NCBI RefSeq assembly: GCF_009371975.2 | Contig: NZ_VIKT02000008.1 | Location: forward strand, 56,965-120,964 | DNA: 64,000 nucleotides | Reading direction: 5' to 3' | Source of the DNA: Microcella pacifica | Lineage (GTDB): Bacteria; Actinomycetota; Actinomycetes; Actinomycetales; Microbacteriaceae | In this document: positions 49,486-57,966 of the stretch, piece by piece | Layout of the letters: every line of letters starts with the position of its first letter | Position numbering within the stretch: the stretch's first letter is position 1 | Notes under the pieces: model-generated | The model's input: only the letters and a program-made list of their open reading frames with translations | Database searches by the model: none | Told to the model about the DNA's origin: nothing | Position numbers and translations under genes: made by a program

Positions 49486-50732
49486 CGCCCGCGATCCGCG
49501 CGGTCGTGGGCTCGGCGCGCTTCAGTCAGGCGCTCACCGAGGCGATCGTGGGTTTCGCCCTCATCACCGGTGCCGTGCGCGCGATCATGGGCTGGCCGGG
49601 CGCTCTCGGCCTGCTCGCGGGGCTCGTCGTGCTCGCCGCGGCGTCGCTGTGGGCGCAGCCGGAGCGCATCGAGTGGCGCGGGGTTCTGCCGATCTCGGTC
49701 ATGGCGCTCTTCGGGCTGCTCACGGTCAGCGTCATCTGGAGCCAGTACACCTGGGTGACGGTCGGCGGCATCGCCTACGCGCTCGGCTTCGGAGTGCTCG
49801 GCCTGTACATCGCGCTCGTGCGCGACCTCATCCAGCTCGTGCGCGCGGTCGGTAACGCCCTGCGGGTCATCCTCACCGCCTCGTTCGTGCTCGAGATTCT
49901 CAGCGGACTCCTCATCGACACTCCTCTGACCTTCCTCGGCATCTCGGGCTCACTCGCCGAGGGCGGCCCCATCGAGGGACTCGCCGGTACCCGCAACGCC
50001 TTCGCATTCCTCGGCGCTCTCGCGATTTTGAGCTTCTGGATCGAGGTGCGCACACGCTCGGTCTCGCGTGCCGTGAGCGTCTACTCGCTCGCCCTCGCCG
50101 CGGCGACGATCATCTTCGCCCGGTCGCCGGTCTCGCTGCTCGTGCTCGCGGCGGTGCTCGCCGCCGGGCTCGCCCTCGTGCTAGTTCGGCGCCAGAGGAC
50201 GGTCGCGCGCCGGGCGACGCAGAGCGTGCTGCTCGTCTCGCTCGCCGTGTTCGGCGTGCTCGCCTGGCTCTTCCGCACCGCCCTCGTCGACGCCGTCGAC
50301 GCCGCGACCGATGTCGAGGTGCGCACGAGCGTGTGGGCCCGCGTCACGGGCTTCATCGACCAGTACCCCGTGCAGGGCTGGGGCTGGGCGGGCAAGTGGC
50401 CCAACGAAGTCTTCCCGTTCGCGGTCGTCGCCGACAGCACCGGCCGGCAGCCGCCCTCCGCACTCAACGCCTACATGGATATCTGGCTGCAGCTGGGGCT
50501 CGCGGGCCTGCTCGTGCTCATCGTGGCGCTGGCCCTCGCCTTCGTGCGGGCGTGGCTCGTGGCCTCCGAGCGCCGCAGCACCGTCTACGTGTGGCCTGCG
50601 CTCACGCTCGTGCTGCTCGCGACGACGAGCATGACCGAGAGCTACCTGCTCTACGAGGGAGGCCTGCTGCTCTTCGTCACCTCGGCGTTCGCCGCCGCCC
50701 GCAACCGCTCCTGGCGCGGGCGGCTCGACTAG
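49482..50732 (+). CDS. Second O-antigen ligase/polymerase-like membrane protein
   Basis: This protein has 416 residues, again with about ten hydrophobic segments. The loop carries EGLAGTRNAFAFLGALA, and the C-terminal part has QGWGWAGKWPNEVF and SALNAYMDIWLQLGLAG. It is a diverged copy of the upstream gene. Its TAG stop shares the four bases CTAG with the stop of the convergent galE. Confidence 0.87.
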   Translation: MTPAIRAVVGSARFSQALTEAIVGFALITGAVRAIMGWPGALGLLAGLVVLAAASLWAQPERIEWRGVLPISVMALFGLLTVSVIWSQYTWVTVGGIAYALGFGVLGLYIALVRDLIQLVRAVGNALRVILTASFVLEILSGLLIDTPLTFLGISGSLAEGGPIEGLAGTRNAFAFLGALAILSFWIEVRTRSVSRAVSVYSLALAAATIIFARSPVSLLVLAAVLAAGLALVLVRRQRTVARRATQSVLLVSLAVFGVLAWLFRTALVDAVDAATDVEVRTSVWARVTGFIDQYPVQGWGWAGKWPNEVFPFAVVADSTGRQPPSALNAYMDIWLQLGLAGLLVLIVALALAFVRAWLVASERRSTVYVWPALTLVLLATTSMTESYLLYEGGLLLFVTSAFAAARNRSWRGRLD

Positions 50733-51688
50733 CGTGCTCGCGCGGCGAGCACCGAGTCGAGAATGTCGTCGAGGTCGTGCCGCGCGCGCCAGCCGAGCTC
50801 GTCGGCGATGCGGCTGACGTCGGCGACGACGGCGGCGGGGTCGCCGGGCCTGCGGGGGCGGGTGACGGTGGCGGGAGCATCCGAAATTCGATGCCGGATG
50901 CCCTCCACGACGTCACGCACACTCGACCCGACCCCCGTGCCCACGTTGTAGGTGCGGTGCGGCTCGGGCTGCTCGGGCAGGGCATCCAGTACGGCGAGGT
51001 GCGCGTCGGCGAGGTCGCGCACGTGCACGAAGTCGCGCACGCACGTGCCGTCGGCGGTCGGGTAGTCGTTGCCGAAGATCTGCGGTGAGCGCCCGGCGTC
51101 GATCGCCTCGAGCACCATGGGCACGAGGTTGAGCACGGCCGTGTCGGCCAGGTCGGGCCAGCCGGCGCCGGCCACGTTGAAGTAGCGCAGGCTCGTGACG
51201 CGCAGGCCGTCGGCGCGGGCGACGTCGGCGGCGAGCCACTCCCCCGCGAGCTTCGTCTCGCCGTAGGGGTTGACGGGCACAGTCGGCGCGTCTTCGGTCA
51301 CGACCCCGTCGGCGTCGCCGTAGACGGCGGCGGAGCTGGAGAAGACGAGGTCGCGCACACCCGTCGCGACCATGGCCTGCAGCACGGAGGTGAGAGCGCC
51401 GACGTTCTGCCGGTGGTACCAGAGCGGTCGGGCGACCGATTCGCCGACCTGCTTGCGGGCCGCTAGATGGATGACCGCCTCGACGCCCTCGTCGGCGACG
51501 AGCCGCGCGAGCACGCCGGCCGCGCCGGGTTCGGCGAGGTCGAGCTCGTGGGCGGGCATCCCGTCGATGCGGTGGCGCAGGCCGTGCGCGAAGTCGTCGA
51601 CGATCACGGGGGTGTCGCCGCGGTCGGCGAGCACACGGCAGATGTGCGAGCCGATGTAGCCGGAGCCCCCGGTGACGAGTACGCGCAC
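50729..51688 (-). CDS. galE: UDP-glucose 4-epimerase, second copy
   Basis: This protein has 319 residues with a GTG start. NAD loop TGGSGYIG (6-13) and catalytic Tyr142 and Lys146 in NPYGETK are intact. It differs clearly from the copy at 33318, so it is not a recent duplicate. It may serve UDP-N-acetylhexosamines or supply UDP-galactose for this locus. TAGACT six bases before the GTG suggests a leaderless mRNA, and the TAG of that hexamer is also the hicB stop codon. Confidence 0.93.
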   Translation of the reverse strand: MRVLVTGGSGYIGSHICRVLADRGDTPVIVDDFAHGLRHRIDGMPAHELDLAEPGAAGVLARLVADEGVEAVIHLAARKQVGESVARPLWYHRQNVGALTSVLQAMVATGVRDLVFSSSAAVYGDADGVVTEDAPTVPVNPYGETKLAGEWLAADVARADGLRVTSLRYFNVAGAGWPDLADTAVLNLVPMVLEAIDAGRSPQIFGNDYPTADGTCVRDFVHVRDLADAHLAVLDALPEQPEPHRTYNVGTGVGSSVRDVVEGIRHRISDAPATVTRPRRPGDPAAVVADVSRIADELGWRARHDLDDILDSVLAARAR

Positions 51689-51694
51689 CCGGCC

Positions 51695-51700
51695 AGTCTA
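51695..51700 (-). promoter_or_regulatory. Possible -10 of galE overlapping the hicB stop
   Basis: TAGACT (minus strand) ends six bases before the GTG at 51688. Its first three bases are the hicB stop codon. Confidence 0.45.
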
Positions 51701-51898
51701 GGCGGGCACTGGGAAGGCGTAGGCGATGTCGAGGTCGTGCTCGCCCTCCGGCAGGCCGAGCACCAGGGCGATCACCTCACGCACGGCCGCGTCGAGTTCG
51801 TCGAAGTCGGCGCCGAAGGTGTGCGCACTGGGCAGGTCGCGAACCTGAGCGATGAGTTGCCCGGCGTCGCGTTCCACGTCAACGATCCACGTCGTCAT
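51698..51898 (-). CDS. hicB: HicB-like antitoxin
   Basis: This protein has 66 residues. MTTWIVDVERDAGQLIAQV is the N-terminal strand of the partially degraded RNase H-like fold of HicB, and the helix FDELDAAVREVIALVLGL follows. No separate DNA-binding domain is present, so it is a short form. The ATG overlaps the hicA stop as ATGA. It should neutralise the mRNA-cutting HicA toxin. Confidence 0.8.
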   Translation of the reverse strand: MTTWIVDVERDAGQLIAQVRDLPSAHTFGADFDELDAAVREVIALVLGLPEGEHDLDIAYAFPVPA

Positions 51899-52104
51899 CG
51901 CAGCCACCCCTTTCCGAGCACCGGCTCCAGGTCTCGTTCGATCGCTCTCAGCGTGCCCTTCGGCACGTCGCCGCCATGGTACGGCACCGTGGTGCGTGCG
52001 ACCAGGCCTCCGAGCGCGACCTCGAATAGCCGGTGCGAACCGCGTTGCCTGACGAGCGTGCCGCCACGCGCCTTGATTCTCTTCTCGACTTCTCGCGCAC
52101 GCAC
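51895..52104 (-). CDS. hicA: HicA-like mRNA interferase toxin
   Basis: This protein has 69 residues from a GTG at 52104. REVEKRIKARGGTLVRQRGSH (key residues 3-22) holds the active-site His of the dsRBD-like fold, and the end PYHGGDVPKGTLRAIERDLE is the family motif. HicA cleaves mRNA under stress. The frame is open further upstream, but family length favours this start. A GTGAC-n9-GTCAC repeat lies just ahead. Confidence 0.82.
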   Translation of the reverse strand: MRAREVEKRIKARGGTLVRQRGSHRLFEVALGGLVARTTVPYHGGDVPKGTLRAIERDLEPVLGKGWLR

Positions 52105-52114
52105 ATGGGCGAGT

Positions 52115-52133
52115 GTGACGCCCGCACGGTCAC
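52115..52133. promoter_or_regulatory. Possible operator of hicAB
   Basis: GTGAC and GTCAC form an inverted repeat with a 9-base spacer, 11 bases before hicA. It could be where the HicAB complex represses its own promoter. Confidence 0.3.
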
Positions 52134-52195
52134 GCCAGCTCGCGTGCCCTCGACCCGTTGACGTCGACGCTGGTAGGACCGGTGTGGAGGACGCG

Positions 52196-54679
52196 TCAGC
52201 AGCGGCGCAGGTCGCGGGCGGAGTTGCTGACGACCGCTGTGCCACCGAAGACGGTGATGGTCGACGGGCTCAGATCGAGGATGTGGTTGACGACGCCCGG
52301 CTCGACGCACTTCGTTTGCGTTATGTACATGGGCCCACCCGAGATGCCAGCCAACACTCCCCCGGCGAGGGCGTCGGGGAAGTTCTGGCCGTATGTCAGG
52401 AACGCGTCGGGTGCCGAGTCGGGGTGCGCGAACTTGTTGATGAGCAGCGAGGTCGCGTAGCGGTTCGCACCGCCGTAGCGGGCTGTGCTCACGCCCGAAA
52501 CGGCGTCGATGGCGTTCTTGACGCCGTTCGACACGACCGCCGTACCACCAGCGATGCGAGCGACAGTGGGTTCGAGCTTCGACGAGAGGAAGCTGCGCGT
52601 GGCTGAATCGATACCCGAGGCTGCGCCGTTCACGAGCAGGATCGGCACGCCAGCGGATGCGGCTGCGGCGCCCGCTGAGAGAGCGTCGGCATAGTTGGCA
52701 CCGGTCGCCACCCACACCTGCTCATCTGTGGAGAAGAACCCCTTCGTGAGGCCACGCTGCGCGATGAGCCGTGACGTCTCGTAGCGGTTGGCGCCGCCGA
52801 TACGGACGACCGAGTCGGCGTAGGACCGAAGAGCGCTCGCGACCGAGCTGCTGACGACGCTCGAGCCGCCCACGATCACGATCGTCTGCGGGTTGAGCCG
52901 GTTGAGTTCGGATCGCACGGATGAGGGAAGGGAACCCCGCTCAGTAAGCAGGAGCGGGCCGCCCTCAGCCGCGGCCGCGGGGCCGGCGCTGAGCGCGTCC
53001 GGGAAGTTGGCGCCGTTCGCGATGTAGACCACGGGAACGTTTGGCGAACCGGGATACGCACGAGCAGCAATGGCGTTCGCCGTGTCGTATCGGTTCGCTC
53101 CCGAGAGTCGCACACCATCCGCCACGAAGATGCTTCCGGTACTTGGGGAAGCCTGCGTCTGCGAGCCCCAGCTTGCGGTCGCCGACCATTCGAGGGTGCC
53201 CCGTAGTCCGTCGAGAGGCACCGACCAGTCGCCATTCGCACCGACGGTGGGCGACACCGTTGCGCCGCCATTGATGGACACCTCGACACCGTGCCGAGTC
53301 GAACCACCCGTGACCCGCCCGAGGAGGTTCGGAGTCGCGCTCGGGCTGAGGCGCACTGGCGACGATGCATTGCGATTCGTAGACGAGAACCCGATGAGCG
53401 GCTCCCAGTCGGGGTACACCTTCGTGACCTGCTCCCATGCCGAGTTTGCAGAGTACAGAGTGCTGAACACACCGACGTTCCCCTGAACATTGCATGAGGG
53501 GAACTGGTCAGGATCGGCATTAGAGGCCGCGGACGTGATGCCGACCGCGCGGCTCCCAACCACTGCTGGCCCACCGCTGTCGCCCTGCCGGACGCAAATC
53601 GCCGCCACGATCGCACCTACGCAGTACGCGCCGGGTGCCTCGCAGTTGGACCCGCCGACAGGAACAACTTGGTCAACGCCATCGCTGAATCCATATTGTG
53701 CCGCAGTTGCAGGAGTCAAGATCGCGCCGCATGTCCAACCCGTCGTCGAACCCGATTTGCACAAAGTCGCGCCAGATATGGCCGGCCCAGCGTCGCGAAT
53801 GACCAACGGCGACGAAGCGAGAGGCGCGCCCGATGTTGAGTTGCCCCATGTAACGATCTCAGGCTTGCCGACCCAGACGTCATTGGTGACCTGAGTAGCG
53901 CCGAAGTCGTAGTACGTGATGACCGGGTCAAAGTCTGGCGCGCCAGTGTCGAATCCCGGGTTCGCATATTCGCCAGCGACGTGAAGGCCACCGTTGCCGA
54001 TCTGGGTGGTGGCGCCTATAGTCCCGCCGGAGATGGTCGGGCGATTAATGGTGGCCGCTCTTCGCATCGAGCCCTCAATCGTCTCGCAATGGCCAGCCGA
54101 CAGCATCTCCAGTTCGCTGTTGGAGGTATTGAGACCGACGAAACCGATAGAGCATCGAGAAGAGTCATACACGTAGGGCATGCCACCACGGAGGTCGGCG
54201 GCGGGCTCGAGACCCTCGATAGCCTCGGTCGCGCGCGCCGCCGGTGCAGAGCCGAACTCGACCCGGGCGCCGACGCTCTCCGCCACCCGGGCATCCGCAT
54301 CGTTCTCGACGGTGACGACGAGGTCGTAGCCCTCCAAGCGGGCGTCGACCACGTCGATGACCTCGGTGAGGTCGGCCACCACATCGGCTGCCGCGTTGCC
54401 GGCTTCGCTCTGAGCGAGCCACTCGGCCCCGCTGAGACCCACATCGCGCGCGAGCGCCTGCTGCAGGCCCGCGGGCAGAGCAGCACCCTCCGCGGCGAAG
54501 TCGTCAGGCTTGACGTCGACCATGCGCGACGGCTCGTCGCCCACCGGGGTGACCGGCCGCTCGAGTGCTCGTACGGGCACGGCCGTCGGCTCTGCCGCGG
54601 ACGCAGCCGTGACCGGGGCCGCCACCAGGGCGAGGAAGGCGAGGAGCGCGCCAGTGGTGGCGGCGCGGGGGCTACGCAT
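52196..54679 (-). CDS. Secreted chymotrypsin-fold serine protease with three CWB2 repeats
   Basis: This protein has 827 residues. A signal peptide ends near 29 (ASAAE). A propeptide-like part covers 30-165. The protease covers about 170-420 with His197 in MLSAGHCE, a likely Asp at 249 or 251, and Ser368 in RQGDSGGPAV, as in streptogrisins and alpha-lytic protease. An Ig-like linker at 435-515 is followed by three CWB2 repeats to the end. The protease half has visibly lower G+C than its flanks. It starts 17 bases after the preceding CWB2 gene and is likely co-transcribed. Confidence 0.92.
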   Translation of the reverse strand: MRSPRAATTGALLAFLALVAAPVTAASAAEPTAVPVRALERPVTPVGDEPSRMVDVKPDDFAAEGAALPAGLQQALARDVGLSGAEWLAQSEAGNAAADVVADLTEVIDVVDARLEGYDLVVTVENDADARVAESVGARVEFGSAPAARATEAIEGLEPAADLRGGMPYVYDSSRCSIGFVGLNTSNSELEMLSAGHCETIEGSMRRAATINRPTISGGTIGATTQIGNGGLHVAGEYANPGFDTGAPDFDPVITYYDFGATQVTNDVWVGKPEIVTWGNSTSGAPLASSPLVIRDAGPAISGATLCKSGSTTGWTCGAILTPATAAQYGFSDGVDQVVPVGGSNCEAPGAYCVGAIVAAICVRQGDSGGPAVVGSRAVGITSAASNADPDQFPSCNVQGNVGVFSTLYSANSAWEQVTKVYPDWEPLIGFSSTNRNASSPVRLSPSATPNLLGRVTGGSTRHGVEVSINGGATVSPTVGANGDWSVPLDGLRGTLEWSATASWGSQTQASPSTGSIFVADGVRLSGANRYDTANAIAARAYPGSPNVPVVYIANGANFPDALSAGPAAAAEGGPLLLTERGSLPSSVRSELNRLNPQTIVIVGGSSVVSSSVASALRSYADSVVRIGGANRYETSRLIAQRGLTKGFFSTDEQVWVATGANYADALSAGAAAASAGVPILLVNGAASGIDSATRSFLSSKLEPTVARIAGGTAVVSNGVKNAIDAVSGVSTARYGGANRYATSLLINKFAHPDSAPDAFLTYGQNFPDALAGGVLAGISGGPMYITQTKCVEPGVVNHILDLSPSTITVFGGTAVVSNSARDLRRC

Positions 54680-54696
54680 CGACGATCTGCCTTCTG

Positions 54697-56523
54697 CTAG
54701 GAGCACGGCCGGTAGTTGTAGGCGTTCGAGGTGAGCACCGAGGTGCCCCCGACGAACGTGAGGCTCTCGACGCCCGAGAGCGTCAAGTGGCCGACGGCCG
54801 CTGCGGGAAGGCAGCTGCCGGGCGAGAGGTGCAACGGCGCGTTTTGCGCGCCCGCGACGGCAGCCGCCGCGAGTGCGTCTGGGAAGTTGACGCCGCTCGC
54901 GAGGTAGCCTGCGGTCGCCGTCGGGAAGGCGTAGTCGTTGATGCTCGCCGCCGTCTTGTAGCGGTCGGCTCCGCCGCGACGCACGAGAGACGTCACGTCG
55001 GTGCCCGACTTCAGAGAGTTCAGGTAGTTCGTCGAGATGACGGAGGTGCCACCGGCGGCGACGACCGTCGTGGCGCCCAGCTGATCGATCACACTGCGCG
55101 TGGCTGAGTCGGCCGAGTTCGAGCCCGGCGGCACGAGAAGAACGGGAACCCCGCGAGAGCCCGCGGCAGCGCTCGCCGCGAGAGCGTCGGGGAAGTTGCC
55201 GCCGCTGGCGACAAAGACCTCGTCGGCGCCATCAGGGAACGCGAGAAGCGCGAGCGCGCGGGCCGTCGCGTACCGGTCGTCGCCCGACACACGGGTGACG
55301 GTCGTAGCGAGCGCCTCCAAGGAGGCGACCACGGACCCGCTGATGACGCTCGGGCCGCCGACAACGATGATGTTCTCGGGCGCGAGCCGCACGATCTCGG
55401 CTCGCACCGAGTCCGGCAGGGAAGCTCGGTTGGTGAGCAGCAACGGCCCGCCGGCGACAGCCGCTGCGGGCGCCGCCGCGAGACCGTCGGCGAAGCCCGT
55501 GCCGACCGCGATGTAGACGGTCGAGACCGCGCTCGGGTCAGGGTAGGCCGACGCCGCAAGCGCGACAGAGGTGGAGTAACGGTCAGCCCCGGCGAGGCGC
55601 GACTTCGACACCGCGCTCGAGAGCTGCCCGGTCGGGTTGCCGAACCAGTCGGTGTAGAGGCGCCAGAAGTTGCGGTTGCCGTAGCTCGAGCAGCTGTCGC
55701 CCGTGCCGTACAGGTTGCTCATCGCGGCCGAGTTGGGCGTGTAGGGGGTGTAGTTGTACAGCCCGGCGGTCGCGGCGTTGCGAATGACCACCCGCTTCGT
55801 TCCGCAGGAGGTGTTGGGGTGGTACTGGATGTACTCCGTGCCGATCTGGTTGTTGTACCACGACGGGTTCAGGCGATAGCGCTGGAACTGCCAGGCCGCC
55901 GAATACAGCTGGGGCCCGATGCCGGCGTACTCCACGTTGCAAGGAGCAGTGTCGGGGCAGTCGTAACCGAGCGCGAAGTCGACGGCGCGCTGCGAGGGGG
56001 CAGTCGACGTCACCAGGCTCTGCTCCTTCTGCAGGGTGACGAGCAAGACCTGCGCCGCGATGCCGCACGCCTGCTGCACGCGGTAGATGATGCGCGAGAC
56101 GCGCTCGTCGCTGCCGGAGGAGAAGGACCGGCACTGCTCGTTGGCGCTGCGGGCCGCCGTGTCTTGCCTCAAGATGTCCAGGCAGCGTGAGTTCTGACAC
56201 GTGCCGCTCTTGGACGCGAGGAAGGACTGGATCTCAGACTCGGTCATGCCATTGCGATCGTAGAACTGCAGATCGCTGATGAGGTAGCCGGGGTCGAAGT
56301 CAGAGCGATCGGCCACGGAGTCGAAGGTGTTGCCGCTCTCCACCACCGCCCGATCGGGCGTCTCGTCGATGACAACCGGCTCGACGACAGGCTGAGCGTA
56401 CGCGGGAGTCGCGGCGACGACGAGGCTGCCCAGCAGCGCCGCGGCCCCAATCGCGGCCACGGCACGCAACGAGCGCCTCCGCGCCTGCGGCGCGCTGGCC
56501 TCGAGAGAAATGGACCGCGACAT
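54697..56523 (-). CDS. Secreted protein with putative lysozyme-like domain and three CWB2 repeats
   Basis: This protein has 608 residues from the ATG at 56523. A long signal peptide ends near 43 (TPAYAQ). Residues 62-300 form a Cys-rich domain found in many actinobacterial surface proteins (FDPGYLISDLQFYD, GIAAQVLLVTLQKEQSLVT, SSYGNRNFWRLYTDWFG). Its pattern suggests a lysozyme-like fold with Glu167 of LQKEQ as catalytic candidate. Three CWB2 repeats follow from 308. Activity on peptidoglycan is inferred only. An 8-C run stands just before the start and an MtrA-like site lies upstream. Confidence 0.85.
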   Translation of the reverse strand: MSRSISLEASAPQARRRSLRAVAAIGAAALLGSLVVAATPAYAQPVVEPVVIDETPDRAVVESGNTFDSVADRSDFDPGYLISDLQFYDRNGMTESEIQSFLASKSGTCQNSRCLDILRQDTAARSANEQCRSFSSGSDERVSRIIYRVQQACGIAAQVLLVTLQKEQSLVTSTAPSQRAVDFALGYDCPDTAPCNVEYAGIGPQLYSAAWQFQRYRLNPSWYNNQIGTEYIQYHPNTSCGTKRVVIRNAATAGLYNYTPYTPNSAAMSNLYGTGDSCSSYGNRNFWRLYTDWFGNPTGQLSSAVSKSRLAGADRYSTSVALAASAYPDPSAVSTVYIAVGTGFADGLAAAPAAAVAGGPLLLTNRASLPDSVRAEIVRLAPENIIVVGGPSVISGSVVASLEALATTVTRVSGDDRYATARALALLAFPDGADEVFVASGGNFPDALAASAAAGSRGVPVLLVPPGSNSADSATRSVIDQLGATTVVAAGGTSVISTNYLNSLKSGTDVTSLVRRGGADRYKTAASINDYAFPTATAGYLASGVNFPDALAAAAVAGAQNAPLHLSPGSCLPAAAVGHLTLSGVESLTFVGGTSVLTSNAYNYRPCS

Positions 56524-56530
56524 GATGAAA

Positions 56531-56538
56531 CCCCCCCC
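56531..56538. repeat. Eight-base C run in the translation start region
   Basis: On the minus strand this is a run of eight G seven bases before the ATG at 56523, where the ribosome binding site should be. Slippage here would change spacing and so translation. Confidence 0.5.
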
Positions 56539-56559
56539 GCCCGCAGCCCCCTGCCGCGA

Positions 56560-56586
56560 GTCACAACAGTCACAACAGTAACTCGA
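56560..56586. promoter_or_regulatory. Three phased 9-bp GTnAC repeats, MtrA-site-like
   Basis: GTCACAACA, GTCACAACA and GTAACTCGA follow one another at exact 9-base steps (56560, 56569, 56578). Known MtrA sites are 9-bp phased direct repeats with GTCAC or GTAAC cores. A TACTGT hexamer (56575-56580, minus strand) could be the -10 of the CWB2 gene and would be covered by bound regulator. Confidence 0.5.
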
Positions 56587-56625
56587 TTGCGGCACAAAAG
56601 GGAGGCCCTCACTCGGGGGCGTTCG

Positions 56626-57846
56626 TTAGACGAACCCGAGGAACGATCGCAGAGCATCCGCACTTCTCGCGCCGTCGTGGTGGGCGCGCACGAAACCCGG
56701 CCCGGTGGAGGCCCGCTCGGCAGCGCGAGCGGGGTCGGCGACGATGTCGCGCACGACCGACTCGAGCGTCGTCGCGGTGGCCTCGACAACCGGCAGCGCC
56801 TCCCCGCACTCGCGCTCGACGACGCCCCGCACCTGCTCGTCGACGTGACTGACGACGACCCGGCCCGCCGCCATCGCCTCGCACGCCGCGACCCCGTAGA
56901 TGCCGAGGCGCAGCTGATCGACGACGATGTCGGCCTCGCCGTAGGCGGCCACCATCTCGTCATTGCTGAGGCCCGTGATCGAGCGGTAGTCGATGAGCCC
57001 TTCCGCGGCGAGGCCGTGCAGAACGGGGTCGATGAGGTCGGTGCCCTTCACGATCGTGCGGCTCGGAATGTGCACGACGAGCGGTCGCTCCCGGCCGGCG
57101 AACGGCGCCCGCTCCGTGGCCCACCGCTGCGGGTCCACGACGACCGGCAGCCATCGAGCCTCGGGCAGGTCGACGAGCAGGTCGGGCGTGGAGACGAACA
57201 CCGGCAGGTCGACCTCCGCCACGAGAGCCGCATTCTCAGCGGTGACGCGCTCGAGCGCCGCCGTCTGGTCCCACCCGCCCGGCCCGAACGGCGACCATTC
57301 GGCGCGCGCCCGGTGGCGGGAGGGCGAGCGGATGTCGCTGCCGTGGAACAGCAGCGCTACGGCGATGCCCGCGCGGCCCAACTGCCGCAGCTCGCCGCGC
57401 ACGTCGCGCCGGTGCGGGTCGCCGAAGAGCGGCGACGCCGACTCGAGCAGCACGTGCGTCGCCCCGTCGAGCACCGCCCGACGCTGCGCACGCTGCCACC
57501 GCCGCGACCAGCGGTACTCGCCGCGCGTGATGCTCTGGTCGGCGGGGAACTTCGCGAACCGGTTCATGTCGATCTGCATCGTGCGGGCGACGACGCCGTC
57601 GAGCCGCTCGGCGGCGCGCGCCCACGCCCAGCCCTGCCCCGCCGAGTTGGTGGGCGCCACGAGGAGGCGCACGGCCGCGTCGCGCGGCAGATCGATCGCC
57701 GGTGAAGGATGCGCGGGGTCGAAGCGCTGCGTCGGGTCGACCATGCGCGACACGAGAGCGCCGGGTGCCACGACCAGGGACGCCCGCAGCACGCTGCGCA
57801 GAGCATCCTTGCCCCGCTCCACGGGGCTTCGAGGGGGGCGCGGCAC
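56626..57846 (-). CDS. GT-B glycosyltransferase-like protein
   Basis: This protein has 406 residues with a GTG start. It has GT-B style features: LLVAPTNSAGQGWAWARAAE near the N-terminus and a C-terminal Rossmann half with VHIPSRTIVKGTDLIDPVL and IYGVAACEAMAAGRVVVSHV. The E-A-M-A-A-G loop matches donor-binding sites of family 4. A paralogue lies at 62713. TAGCGT stands six bases before the start. The sugar is unknown. Confidence 0.83.
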   Translation of the reverse strand: MPRPPRSPVERGKDALRSVLRASLVVAPGALVSRMVDPTQRFDPAHPSPAIDLPRDAAVRLLVAPTNSAGQGWAWARAAERLDGVVARTMQIDMNRFAKFPADQSITRGEYRWSRRWQRAQRRAVLDGATHVLLESASPLFGDPHRRDVRGELRQLGRAGIAVALLFHGSDIRSPSRHRARAEWSPFGPGGWDQTAALERVTAENAALVAEVDLPVFVSTPDLLVDLPEARWLPVVVDPQRWATERAPFAGRERPLVVHIPSRTIVKGTDLIDPVLHGLAAEGLIDYRSITGLSNDEMVAAYGEADIVVDQLRLGIYGVAACEAMAAGRVVVSHVDEQVRGVVERECGEALPVVEATATTLESVVRDIVADPARAAERASTGPGFVRAHHDGARSADALRSFLGFV

Positions 57847-57852
57847 CTGCTC

Positions 57853-57858
57853 ACGCTA
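57853..57858 (-). promoter_or_regulatory. Possible -10 for a leaderless glycosyltransferase transcript
   Basis: TAGCGT (minus strand) ends six bases before the GTG at 57846. Confidence 0.45.
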
Positions 57859-57902
57859 CCAGCGGGGCCCGCGCCGCCCGCGAGCGCACGAAGCGCGAAC
57901 GG

Positions 57903-57908
57903 TAGGCT
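57903..57908 (+). promoter_or_regulatory. Possible -10 of the glycosyltransferase and ABC exporter pair
   Basis: TAGGCT would start a message about 50 bases before the ATG at 57967, whose leader holds an AGGAGA ribosome binding site. Confidence 0.4.
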
Positions 57909-57966
57909 GGCACGCGCCCGCCGTACCGGCTCGGGCACCCGAGAACCGCAGGAGACCTCACCGCCC

